A DNA stretch of 64,000 nucleotides from Stagonosporopsis chrysanthemi (taxonomy: Eukaryota; Ascomycota; Dothideomycetes; Pleosporales; Didymellaceae). The notes beneath the pieces are model-generated. The model had not been told where the DNA came from and searched no databases. It worked only from the letters and a program-made list of their open reading frames with translations. Each line of letters begins with the position of its first letter. Position 1 is the stretch's first letter. A program made the translations under genes and the position numbers. The DNA lies in the NCBI GenBank assembly GCA_022560025.1, contig JAFISE010000102.1:1-64000 (forward strand), given 5' to 3'. This document shows positions 22,087 to 33,027 of this stretch, piece by piece.

Positions 22087-22794
22087 ACGCCCTGCAAGAA
22101 GTCTCATTGTTGATAACCAAATCCAATCTGAACGCCAGTGTCGTGACGACACAAAAGTCACGAATTTAAGAATATCACCATTGACCTGAGCCTTTCTCTA
22201 GTCCCGTTCAAGGGAATCATCAAGACTGTACTGGTCTGGTCTACTTCACCGCTGCCCGCCCGGCTTCTTTCAAGAGTAGCACCTTCATGGCCGCGGGAAC
22301 TGCAAAGTCATCAAAAAAAAGTTCAGATTATCCAAAGGCGTTGTCGTAATTTGGCAAGAGCCGTCTTTAAATACTTTCCCGCAAGGATGGATTGTCGTTG
22401 TTTAGCAGCTGCTTTGCCTGTCATATCTATGACGCCACTCGATGCACGACAAGCCCGACAATTATCCTCAAGTCTACGAAGCTTCCAAGGCGCGCACGCC
22501 ACAACGGGTATGTGCAGTGTCGTTCATCGGGTTCGCCAAGTGCTCCATATGTTCAGCTGCCTAATCGGGTTCGCCCTTCAGCTTGGCGACATGACGAATA
22601 TGCAACCTTCCCCTCAACTCCATGGACCGGGGGGGAGATATCGCTACAGGAGGAAAGAGTTGCATCATATGTGACTTGGCTGTGATAAGGTTCCGCCGGT
22701 AACAGATGGAGGTATAACTGACGTTTGCCCAGTAACACTTTTGAGCGCAGTCTTCTACATTTTGGTCCACGCCAGCGAAAGTTGTTGATACACA
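22087..22794. other. Intergenic region (carboxypeptidase upstream)
   Basis: A 708-bp region between two plus-strand genes. It contains an A8 run near 22313 and a TTTAAATA element at about 22365. The short frames present have no protein-like character. Confidence 0.6.
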
Positions 22795-24178
22795 ATGAGA
22801 CTGGGGTATCTAGCCTTGTTTGCCCCGCTGGTGGCAGGCTCGCCCGTTGAAGCCAGCCGAGCCTCTGAGCCTCGCGATGCGGCTGCCAGCTACGACGGGT
22901 TTCATATTTATAGCATCACTCCTTCTGATTCACATGAAGCCCGGGCCTTATCAAATCAATTCTCTCGCTACCATACCCATCCCATCCGAGACACTTTGTC
23001 CGTAGCCATCCCACCAGAGGAAGTGGCTGCTTTCGAAGGTCTCGGACTGAATGCGCGTCTTGTCAATTCCGACTTGGGAGCTCATATCCGCGCGATTGAC
23101 AGCAAACCGACATTGTATAGTCGAGGGTTGCACAATCGCGGCAAGCTGCCTGATCTCTCTTGGTACGACACGTACCATCCATACGCGGACCATCTAGAAT
23201 ACTGGGATGACTTGGTGCATGCTTTCCCTAAGAACTCTAAGAAGTTCTCACTTGGAAAGAGTTATGAGAACAGGACTATTTACGCATTTCATCTCTTTGG
23301 AGATAAGAAGAAATACAAGCCACAGAAGCCTGTCATCCTTTGGCACGCGACTGTACATGCTAGAGAGGTATGTCATGCTTTACACCTCGCAACCCGAAAT
23401 TTACTAAGCTTCACAACAGTGGATCTCGACCATGGTGATCGAGTATCTGGCGTATCAGCTTATCGATGGGTACAAGTCTGGCGACGCCGATGTGACTGCT
23501 TTCCTGGATCATTACGATTTCTACCTTGTCCCCTTCCACAACCCTGACGGTTTTGTCTACACCCAAACAAACGACCGTCTTTGGCGTAAGAATCGCCAGC
23601 CTCGTCCCACGATCAACACGACATGTATCGGCACCGACGGGAACCGCAACTGGAAGTTTGAATGGGACGCTGAGCCTCCTGAGGGCGGCTCAACCCCAGA
23701 CCCATGTGGCCAGACGTACCGCGGCCTCGCACCAGGCGACACTCCCGAGAACGCAGCACTGGATGCTCTATCCGCGAAGCTCTCGAGGCAAGGCAAGGGT
23801 ATCCGCTCATTCATTGACTACCACTCTTATTCACAGCTCGTACTCACTCCCTGGGGGTTCAGCTGCGACCCACTCCCCGAGACAATCGATCGCATGGTGT
23901 ATGTTGCAAACGGCACAGCGCGTGCAATCGAGGCCGCGAGTGAGAGGAATAGCACGTACGAGGCTGGCCCGGGTTGTCAGATTCTGTACTTCTCCACCGG
24001 AAACTCGAGGGATCATCATCATGCTGTCCATGGAGCTAATCATTCCTGGACGCTGGAGCTGAGTCCGGCGGACGCGGCGGGTGGCGGGTTCGTGCTCGAT
24101 CCCAAGGAGATTTGGCCAGTGGTTAAGGAGCAGTGGGCTGGGCAGTTGTGGACCTTGAAGGAGGTCTGGAAGGGATAG
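22795..24178 (+). CDS. Secreted zinc carboxypeptidase, M14 family
   Basis: Two exons, 22795..23367 and 23420..24178, with a 52-nt intron (GTATGT donor, AACAG acceptor), giving 443 aa. 'MRLGYLALFAPLVAGSP' is a signal peptide. A propeptide-like region (residues about 30-115) precedes the catalytic domain ('YHPYADHLEYWDDLVHAFP'). The zinc site is visible: His188 and Glu191 in 'HARE' (the intron falls straight after this Glu; the next residue is Trp, making HAREW) and the third ligand in 'IDYHSYSQL'. The catalytic Glu is in 'WTLELSP' near residue 404. 'HNPDGFVYTQTNDRLWRKN' is typical of M14A. The expected role is removal of C-terminal residues from extracellular peptides. Specificity (A- or B-like) is not certain. 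The structure fits the secreted M14A family. Confidence 0.92.
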
Positions 24179-24651
24179 AACTTCTTCGAGGATGGTGGGC
24201 GGCAATGAGGATACGAGGCTATCGCATGGCTTTAGACAGATATGGGTGCTGTTCACACTGCAATAACAGCAGCTTGTTTCGTCCCAGTTAACGCATCTTC
24301 CTTGATTGGCTCCTGTTCTGTAGTTGAATGCCAACTCGATGCACTGCATCACAATGTTCTTTCTAAAGCTGTGTTCTACGAACCTCAAGATTCAGGCATG
24401 AGAGCATCCACTCAGAAACCTGTATGCGACATTATTGGACATACGTGTCACCTCTTGTGACGGTATTGCACTATGAATTGCCTCTTCTACGACATAGTAA
24501 AGTAGTAGTGACGGTCGAATCAGCAGCCTCAGAAACCCAGATTGTCAGTGCCAAGCCTCTAGCTCAAACCAGACAAGCGGACGCCCAGCTCGACCTCACG
24601 ACTGTCGAAGCTCAAAGTACGGCTACGGAACCCCACATCTACACCGCGACA
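24179..24651. other. Intergenic region
   Basis: The 3' flank of the carboxypeptidase gene and promoter/leader of the complex I subunit gene. A few short frames exist, with no protein-like content. Confidence 0.6.
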
Positions 24652-25667
24652 ATGGCATCTGGATACGGACTTGCTGGTGGTACGTATGCGTCACTTCCCC
24701 CAGGCACCGAGGAGCGACTTTGGAGGTGGCGGAGGCCGCAGAAAAGGCGCAATGGCTCAGCGAATATCCATGGCTTCGTAATGGATCTGGCGGTCACGGC
24801 GAAACGTTGACGACGATACTCGATTACATGGAAGTACGCGCTTTTGGGGGTGGCTGCCAGGCTGGTTACTGGCAGGTCGCAAACAGGCGTCACGAACTGG
24901 ACGTGTATCGAGACTGCAGGCCGATATGCGAAGAGCCAACCCGACTACGACACAGATACGATAGATCGCCAACTCCGCATAGCGACTGCCCCTTCGCGTC
25001 AGAGCGAAGCGAACGACTACACATCAGCCGCTCAGCCGCCACACGATACTGCTCCACAACACCACATCCGCCATCCTCCACAGCCTCTGAAGCCGCTCCG
25101 CCTCACAAAGCCGCACTCGCACTCGCACCACCGCCACCACCACCGCCGCCGCCGCCGCGCAGAGCCCCTGCTAACGAACTCCTACAGGCCCTTCGCGCTG
25201 CTTCCCCTTCTGGCAAGAAGTCCTCGCCTGCTATGTGACCAACACAAACGCCGAGGACGACAGCGGCAAGGCGAAGTGCGTGCCTGTCCTTGAGGACTAC
25301 TACGAGTGTCTGCACCACAAGAAGGAGGTACGATGACGCACACCCACTGCCCAGCACAGACATCCCACGGCAACCCTCCCTCTACTCTAATCCCACATCC
25401 CTTTCTCTATCCAGTCACGAAGCCCCCCAGATCTCACCAACAGGCAAGAAGAGAAGAACACATCAGCTAACGCACGTCTTTCTTTGTCGACAACAGGCTG
25501 CCCGCACCCTCGCCCTGCAAGCCGCGTACCGCAAAGCCGAAGCAAACATAAAGCGCGACGACGCACCGTCCGCAGGCGAGATACGGAGACTGGGCATCTT
25601 GGATGCGCCGCTGGAGGAGAAGAACCTCAAGCCGTCCAAGTGGTTCCCGCACAAGGAAATCAACTAA
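24652..25667 (+). CDS. NADH:ubiquinone oxidoreductase 11.5-kDa subunit (NDUFS5-type, CHCH)
   Basis: Three exons, 24652..24679, 25188..25327 and 25497..25667, giving 112 aa. The first exon codes only 'MASGYGLAG' plus one base and is followed by a 508-nt intron, very long for this genome; the second intron is 169 nt. Joined, the protein reads 'GYGLAGGPSRCFPFWQEVLA', 'CYVTNTNAEDDSGKAKCVPV' and 'LEDYYECLHHKKEAARTLA'. This gives the Cys pattern of the twin-CX9C subunit on the intermembrane-space side of complex I (fungal 11.5-kDa, human NDUFS5/15 kDa). The tail 'PLEEKNLKPSKWFPHKEIN' is typical of ascomycete orthologues. Exon 1 was placed by the conserved N-terminus and phase. Confidence 0.88.
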
Positions 25668-26171
25668 GCTAGAGCTTGATCTTCAAGAGAGGAAGCATGA
25701 GTCGAGGAACATGGGATGCGATGCAGGGGACTGTGTATACCATTCAAATGATTTGAGTGATAGCTCTGGACGAATGAAGGAGCGGAGATGAGACGCGAAT
25801 TCGATGAATTTTCAATTAACTTGTTTTGGTCGTCGTATAAACGTACAGTGCGCCTTTTTGAGGAGTATACAGCAACATCGTCGAGTGTCGTGACATCATA
25901 AGCAATCGTGCAACCCTATTGCGCCATAATGTAAATCCGATACTCGTGGAGTATACAACAAGCTATCCGTAACATGATATCCCATTCGTTCATACATTAC
26001 GAGTCCACGAGTCCAGCGAGCAACAGCTGCTGATCGTGGTCTCCATACTTTCCGACATTATGATGACACCTTTTCCTTTAACTGTATTTTCGATAGATAG
26101 TAAATAAGCAGTCTTCTCACCGTGCTAGCAAGCCTTCTCGGTGGACTGCACTGATTTTCACCAGGCTGTTA
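25668..26171. other. Convergent intergenic region
   Basis: The shared 3' flank of the complex I subunit and forkhead genes. It is AT-rich, with no coding signal. AATAAA-like strings are absent or degenerate, as is usual in fungi. Confidence 0.6.
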
Positions 26172-28732
26172 TTAGATAGCAGAGCGGCCAACAACGCCGT
26201 GGGCCTGCGCCATGCTGTGGTGGAACGAGCCGATCTTCTGAAAGCCTCTGTCATGTCATTAGTTTCGTCATGGAACGAGTGAAACAAGCACAGAACTCAC
26301 TTCGACAGATCGTAGCTCTCTTCCTCTGGCTCATCCTGCTCCTCAAAGCTTGTCAAGCTTGCTCCTCTGACCATGCCACCCAGCCCGCTGGGGCCAAGGA
26401 CGTTCACATTCGAGTTGCTTCTGCTCCGCTGGCTTCCGCCAAGATCGCGGCGACTAACTGGCCGACTTACGGTTCGGCTTGGGCTCTCAGGTCCGACATC
26501 CTCGTCGTCAACAGGCTTGTCGTCGGACGCGTCCTCATCCTCAGGCTCGACGCTGCATTCTTCATCAGGCAGCATCGGAGGCGAACTGGGCTGTGCTTCC
26601 TCGTCGTTGTCTTTTTCGTCGTGGTGCATCTTGGTCGGACTGAGATCAATGGGGAACTTCGCAGGGGTACTGGGAAGGTCGACAAATTTCCAGAATGGGG
26701 CGGGGCTCGAAAAGTTCATGTATTGACTAGGCATCTGTGCCGTGCTAGGAGGTGCTAGCCGAGGAGCATGGCGAGTAACGAGTGGTGTCACAAGAGCATT
26801 GTTCATTCGACCCGCGTCGTGATTGCCTTGTATGTTGCTTGTCGTTGCATCGGAATAGAGTGTAGGTGGTGAGTTTGCTGCTTCGCTTTTCAGACCAGTG
26901 AGTCCAAGACCCTGCACCATGGGCTTGACAGGATCAACGCCGGGTGAAGATTCGAGATGCGATCTGGGCTCTTCTGTCTTGATATATGGGGTATGGCGGC
27001 CATCGTTTCCGCCATATACAAGACGCTTAGCAGGCGTGACGAAGTGATTCATCTCGCGGATGTTTGGTGACTGCTTAAGTGCACCGAACGGGCGAGAGCC
27101 ACGATCAGGGGTATACGATTCGTTGGGCGCAGGGACTGATGACAGAGGCGGAGTCGCGGAACGAGGTGGAGACTTCAGTCGAGAGCCCTGTTGTCTAGGG
27201 TCGCGATCGAGTGCGCCAACCAATCGCTCCGTAGCTTGAGATGGATTTCCCAATGCAGGTGAGCTGGGTCCAGAACCATCAGGTCGAAATCCAATAGCTA
27301 TTCCTCCACCTTTGCGAGGATTCAACAGTTGCTTCCTGATAAATTCCTCACGTTCTGAATCGGCGATCTTCCATTTCATTCCCTTCCCAGGCTCGTCTGT
27401 TCGACGCGCCACCTTCTCAAACGATTTGTTAAGAGACAGGTTATGGCGGATACTGTTTTGCCAGCCGCCGTTGGTGAAGCGGAAGAAAGCGTACCGCGAC
27501 TTGATATAATCATAGATGTTTGCCAAAGTCAACATCTCCTCATCATTGCTAAGGATAGCCTGTCCAATCAGTTGCGCATAGCTGTACGGTGGCTTTATAT
27601 CTTTGGCCTGGTCGTGACTGTAATCAACCTCATCCGCGGAGTCGATCATGACGCCACGAGAGAAAGTGGCGGGAGAGCCCTTGCTGCGAGGACCAGTCCC
27701 CGGTTGAAAGGTCAAAGGTGTTCCTGGCGGAGGGCGACCCGGGGTTGATGTCATCTGGTTATGATACGCTTGGGACGACTGGTGTTTGTGCTCACGGTTT
27801 CGGGGATGCGAAGACGGTGGGAAAGGATCATAGGTCTCGCGCTTGGGCGTGGGTCCGCTGGGAGGAATGTTGGGGTGCGTTCTGGAAGGGGGGTTGCCAT
27901 CATTGTCAGACTCACCAGCCTCCTCTCCGTTGGCCTGTCGCAGAAGCATGGGATGGAAGTGGTCTTCCTGGCTAGCGAGGAGGAAGAGCATCTGAGTGCC
28001 CATGATGCTGATGCAGATGCCGGAATGCAGCATCTCCACCTGGCCTTTCGTGACGTGCACATCATCCAGTTTCAGACCATTGCGGCTGTTGACGATGATG
28101 TACCAATTCTGATCCGCCGAGTCGAAATAAATCTCGGCATGTATGCGTGAGACCTGGCGCTCGGGGCCCAAGTCGATGTGTACTCCCCAGTTCGAGACTG
28201 ACTGAGCTTCGCTGTGTGGGTGGCCAGGGATGTCTGCCTGCGAGCTGGGCGGCTGAGGACGAATCGAAGAGTCTGCACGCCCGATAAGGATCCTCGTCTC
28301 CTGCACGAAGAAGCACCAGTCGCGAGCTGCTATTTTCGCGAAGGCGGCGATATTGTGGCCCTGGTTCTTGCGGGCTTGAAGGTCGTTTGCGTAGTCGATG
28401 GCGGCATTCGGTGTATACGTCGAGGGAATGCCAAGTGCGGCGATGATTCGGTTTTGTCGCTCCACGGGATCTTCGTCGTCGGCGTTGGGGAGCGTGGTGT
28501 TGCTGTCGTTGCTGGCGACAGACTCGGTGATGCGTGTGCGTGGTGGATCGGCGGGAGCGGCTGTGGGCTCGTTGCCGTTGAGCTGGGCGAGTGAGTGGAA
28601 AAGCTTCAGACAATCAGAGCCAGGACTACTCACGCGTCTGCGCTTGCGCGAGGGCGTGGCTATCGAGTCGGCATCGGACTGCGGCTGATGGTCAGGCTCC
28701 CGGCGGGAACGGAGTCCAACTCGTGGCGGCAT
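26172..28732 (-). CDS. FHA-forkhead transcription factor (Fkh1/Fkh2-like)
   Basis: Two exons, 26301..28732 and a 76-nt terminal exon 26172..26247, giving 835 aa. The 53-nt intron has a GTGAGT donor, an ACTAATGAC branch point and a CAG acceptor. If retained, translation stops at once after 'YDLSK'; if spliced it continues 'GFQKIGSFHHSMAQAHGVV'. Residues about 135-255 are an FHA domain ('DWCFFVQETRILIGRADSS', 'VSRIHAEIYFD'). Residues about 377-470 are the forkhead domain ('KPPYSYAQLIGQAILS', 'GWQNSIRHNLSLNKSFEKV'). An acidic and Ser/Pro-rich C-terminus ends in phosphosite-like clusters. Fkh1/2 proteins drive G2/M gene clusters and bind replication origins in yeasts. In moulds they affect septation and conidiation. 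An NLS-like 'SRKRRR' lies near residue 30. Confidence 0.9.
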
Positions 28733-30248
28733 CTTGCATAGGCGCGGGTGCTGGAGGGAGCAAGAGTTAGCGGCAATGCTGGGAATTTATCAATGTTTGC
28801 TGTTTGCTGCATGCTGGCAGCCGTGGTGGGTAGGGTCCAGCCGGACCAGAGCCAGTTGGCCAGTCGCCGTTGCTGAGCGTCTTATGTTGCAGGTGGCTGC
28901 TACCAACCAGAAGCCGCTGCAATATTACACGGGCAATGCGACTGCTGGACTGCCATCGCATGCACCAGGCGCATTCTGAGCGAACTGCGCCCGTGCATGT
29001 TCAAGCAGCTACAGCTCGAGTCCTTGACGTCGATGCCCCTCCACCTCTACCAAGGGAATATGCTTACCTTTGCAGTCGGCGTCCGCTTTGTTTGGCAAAT
29101 GCGCGATGTCTGTGTCTAAAGGTATTGAGGTTGGCGCAATGTGGCAGGCGGTGTCGGTGCGTTCGCAGGTGATGGGGTTGGGAAGTGGGCCGCGGTCGCC
29201 GTGGCTCCTACGCACTGGGACGTGTGCCGATGTTTGTTTTCAGTGACGCGACTGATTGGCGACGACCGAAAAACGCAGCCTGAGCAGTCAGCAGAAGACG
29301 AGATGAACCAACATCGACCGTCGTGCGCGCTGTCAACTGCGGTGAGCTATCGATAGGGCTAAGATAGTCATAGAGCCGCAGACATCGACAGTTGCGCCCC
29401 AAATTACTCTCGTAATCCACATCCGTGCGCGTCGCTGAAGGCCAGTCACGTGTACAAGGCGATAGTGCATTTTCGACAAGTGCGGCGAACGAACCATGGT
29501 TGGAAAGCTGACAGCGGAGGCACACTCCGTGTGGTGGCCAGCAAACGTCTTGCAGGTACATGTAGTCTCGCATCACGTTCTTTGTTTGCTACGCCGTGCC
29601 AAAGCACTTTGCATCTGCTTCGGCTTCTCCTGACACAATTCCTCATCCCTTCCTAAGACAACGCCAGCCCCAGCCTTGCAGCGCACATCAGCGAGGGAAC
29701 CCACACTCGCTGGCAAGCCCTTGCGAACAGCAAGACTCTCAAACACGAGCATGTCTGCAATCACGGATGGCGGACACCTGTTCCGGGGACATGCCAGCGG
29801 TTTTGGTTTGGTCACCCTTTGTTTATTGCAGCAATTTCAAAGTTCGCCGAACGCGTTTGTTGATGCTAGTGCGTCATCGGCGCACTGACATGATGCAACA
29901 ACCATCAACAACATGTGTCCTGTAAGCTAAAATCATGGAACGTCAACTGAGGTGGCTGGGGCCAGTTAGGTCACACAGCACACTCATTCCGAGCATGTAA
30001 TTGAGCAGGTAAGGCAAATTGACGAGGTTGGTGATGTGATAGTCATGTGACCATCTCGGCCCTTCGGCGAATACCCGGCTTCCAAGTCTTCGACCACGAC
30101 TTCTTGATTTTTTGAGCGAATCCAGATGAGGACATAGATTTAGATAACGATAGTGTCAAGCGTATCCAATAATTCCCTGCACCAAGAAAGCCTAAAGCAG
30201 GGTCTTTACAAGCGTAGAAGATAGCTCGAGGACAAAGCGTTGAATTGC
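28733..30248. other. Intergenic region, forkhead gene promoter side
   Basis: A 1.5-kb gap between the forkhead start and the arrestin-domain gene 3' end. Both strands hold only short, compositionally noisy frames. A long promoter/5' leader for the forkhead gene is the simplest reading. Confidence 0.55.
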
Positions 30249-33027
30249 TCAGACCCAGTCCTCTCGCTCGCGCTCATCTTTGTTGCCACTGTTGTTGCCC
30301 TTCAGCCATCCTACACCCGATGATGCCACACCTTTCCATCTCTCGACGCTTCTCTTCTTGACAAATTGGTATTGACGTGAGCGACTCCTCTCCAGTCGTT
30401 GTTTGAAAGGCGCCTCTCCAGACATGCCCAGACCGGCGAGCTCCATATCATCCCGGACTTCTGCTTCTCTGAACCCCAGCGCTGACTCTGCACGTTTCGT
30501 CCTTGACGAGTTTCCTCGATGTAGAGTATTTAGATTCGATTCAATGGTCTCGTTCGAGCGGACCCTTCGCAATCGATCTTGCAGCTCTGCTGCTATGCCT
30601 TCGTCAACAACTCTGCCCTTGCGATTGGAAGGTGGTGTATGATAGTCCCAGTTTGATTCTGTACGCCGGATAGCATACTTGCGGGGACTATGATTGAGTA
30701 TTTCTCCAAGCTCATGCAAGTCTTCTACTTGCGCTCGCATGCGATCTAGCGATTGCATCCGCGGTGCAGCGAAGGCGCGGCCCTGAATTGACTGTGAACG
30801 CTTCCGAACAAGCCCAGACGGAGAATTTCCATGTTGTTGCATGTATGCGTTGCGCTTTTCCTCGATGGCCAGAGCCACCTGCGCGACTGAATTCGGCACC
30901 ACATCGAGAGAGTTCTACATATGGTTAGCTGTGTAGTAGGGTTGGGGATCAGAGCCATTACCATATGGATGAGTACTATTGGGAGCTGAACGGTAACTAA
31001 CTTGCTATGCAACTTTAGCAAACGTGGGCCATCGTTTTGAACAATATGACGACTTACGTGTGTGCGCTGCCAACGATGACATTGAGGAAGTACCGTACTT
31101 CGAAATATTTACCTGCAGACTGTCAGTGAATTTTCGTCTCGGGTTAAAGAGCCTGCCCATACCACATTTGACCGTAGCATGACCGCGAGGCACTTCGAGA
31201 TCACAAGTACGTATGTGTGTTTGACGATTCTCTACGCCATGCCAGCCAGCGGCGCCCTGCTTCACTAGACTCCTGCTGAGAACGGAGCGTTCATTGTCGT
31301 CGAATATGCGTGCTTGGCCAGCAGATTTCTCCATGGTCGATGCAGCGGCCTGCAAAAATGGTACATCAGCGAAGTGCAACAGTAACTAGAAACACTACCA
31401 AACGAACGTGTTTGTAGTATAATATATCTCGTTCCAACTGCAGCTCGATCTTTTTGACTGTCTTGCGGCTGTTGTTCGCGATATGCACATCGACGTAGAT
31501 GCTGGTTCCGCTGACCCAAACTTGTCTGTGGAGACCTGCTGTTACTCGTACGATATCAAGGGACGTATCGCGGGCTTTGACCCATTCATCCGAGGCTGTA
31601 AGAGGGCTCGGAAGAGACATGAGAGCTTTCTCGGCTGCCTAGACGTTAGAGAAGTCCTCGCAGTAAATTATAGGGTACTTGCGATCATATACTGAAAGAA
31701 CAGTTACATCGTCCGAGGTCCTGACAATGTACTGTTTGCCTTGATCACGAATGAGGAGTGATGCACAAAGTGTGTATCGAATACGTGCATTCTTGGAATG
31801 AAATGGTGGGGGACCAACGTTCAGTGGTAAGCTCAAGTTGAATGTCAAGTGAGTGACAGAGGGCATTAGATGCCAGAACAGGTCGCTAGAACCGATCGGT
31901 TTCTGATCGTAGACCATGTGTTGAGGTGGAGGATGGTCTTCATCGACCAATTCCGTTGCAAGGTTTAGAAAGACACATCGTCTGTTCCCACTCATCTCTT
32001 CTATACCAAGCAAATCGATCGATATGCGGGCAATATCTAGGGTCCTTCTGTGACGTATTCTCTCTGCATCGTCGATACTGATCTGAATAGTGCCTTCGAT
32101 TGAACCTCCGCCCACGAATATGCCGGCTGAGAGGTCTAGCCCGAGCTCGATTCGAGGATGGCGATGTGTAGGAAATTCGAGAAGCTCCTTCGAAAGCGGC
32201 TTGCGAATGAAAGTTCGGCAAGGTGTCCGGCAACTTGTAGTATGCGGTGTAGGATCTATTCGAGTAGCGACATGTCGTAAAGGTGATGAAGATTGGCCAT
32301 GATAAGGTATGGTGTGGCCAAAGTGTCCTGCAGAAGGTAGCGCCTGTGCCGATTGTTCATGCGCTATAGTGTTTGTAGGTATTCGTTGGGTGGTGGACGA
32401 TGGCAAAGGCCCAAAAGCCTGTCGAGTGCGAGAAGAACTGCGCGCATGCGCACGTGAAGAGGATCGAGGAGGAACGCTGCCGGGCGGAACGCTGTATACA
32501 CTGGAAAAGCTATTGTCGTCTGCAGGACTTGGTGGCGATGGCGTCCTAGAAGAACGGCCTTTGTACAAAGATCTGCCACAATTACTCTCGATGCTGCTCT
32601 TTCTCTCCAAATGTTGGTTGTCAGCTCGTCGAGCATCGGTACTTGGGCGATGCCTCGATGTCGTGGAGGGCTTCCGTGATATATCCGATCGTGATATGTT
32701 ACGCGGAAGGCTACAGTCCGAAAGTAGCTTTCGCGGTATCGTATCCACCAGGCTCGGTTCAGTAAGCTCACGTATGTCGGACAGGGGTCGAGTCTTGCCC
32801 CACGATGGGGCATGTAGAGATGGTGCTTTGGATTGTCCAAACGTATTGCTGTTCGAGGCTCCACCGCCCATGTGTCGACTGCCTCCAGCTTCAGAGAACG
32901 CAATGAATGATGACCCATTCACTCGTTCGAAAGAAGGTCGAGTGTCCGAGTATAGATTTGCACCTGGCTGCGACTGCGAGTGACCTGTACCCTTCAACAG
33001 CCGTCCAGCAAGCTCGGCCAAAGTCAT
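30249..33027 (-). CDS. Arrestin-domain protein (alpha-arrestin type)
   Basis: Six exons: 31683..33027, 31408..31634, 31163..31349, 31058..31112, 30962..31004 and 30249..30914, giving 840 aa. Intron 1 is inferred to be GC-AG (donor GCAAGT, branch CTCTAAC, acceptor GGCAG); the splice restores 'VTVLSVYDPEKALMSLPSP'. Intron 2 has an unusual GTTCGT donor. Residues 1-260 are Ser/Arg/Pro-rich and disordered; about 270-440 are the arrestin N fold ('HPRIELGLDLSAGIFVGGG'); about 450-620 are the arrestin C fold, rich in beta strands and ending 'KLVTVQLPIVLIHM'. The C-terminal tail is basic and helical. Alpha-arrestins link plasma-membrane transporters or pH sensors to ubiquitin ligases. No PPxY motif was seen, so recruitment would differ from Art/CreD types. 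PalF/Rim8-like is possible but not shown. Confidence 0.85.

Noticed and set aside
28583..28634. Possible 52-nt intron (GTGAGT...CAG) near the start of the forkhead gene
   Set aside because: Removing 52 nt would break the reading frame, which is open right across, so it is kept as coding.
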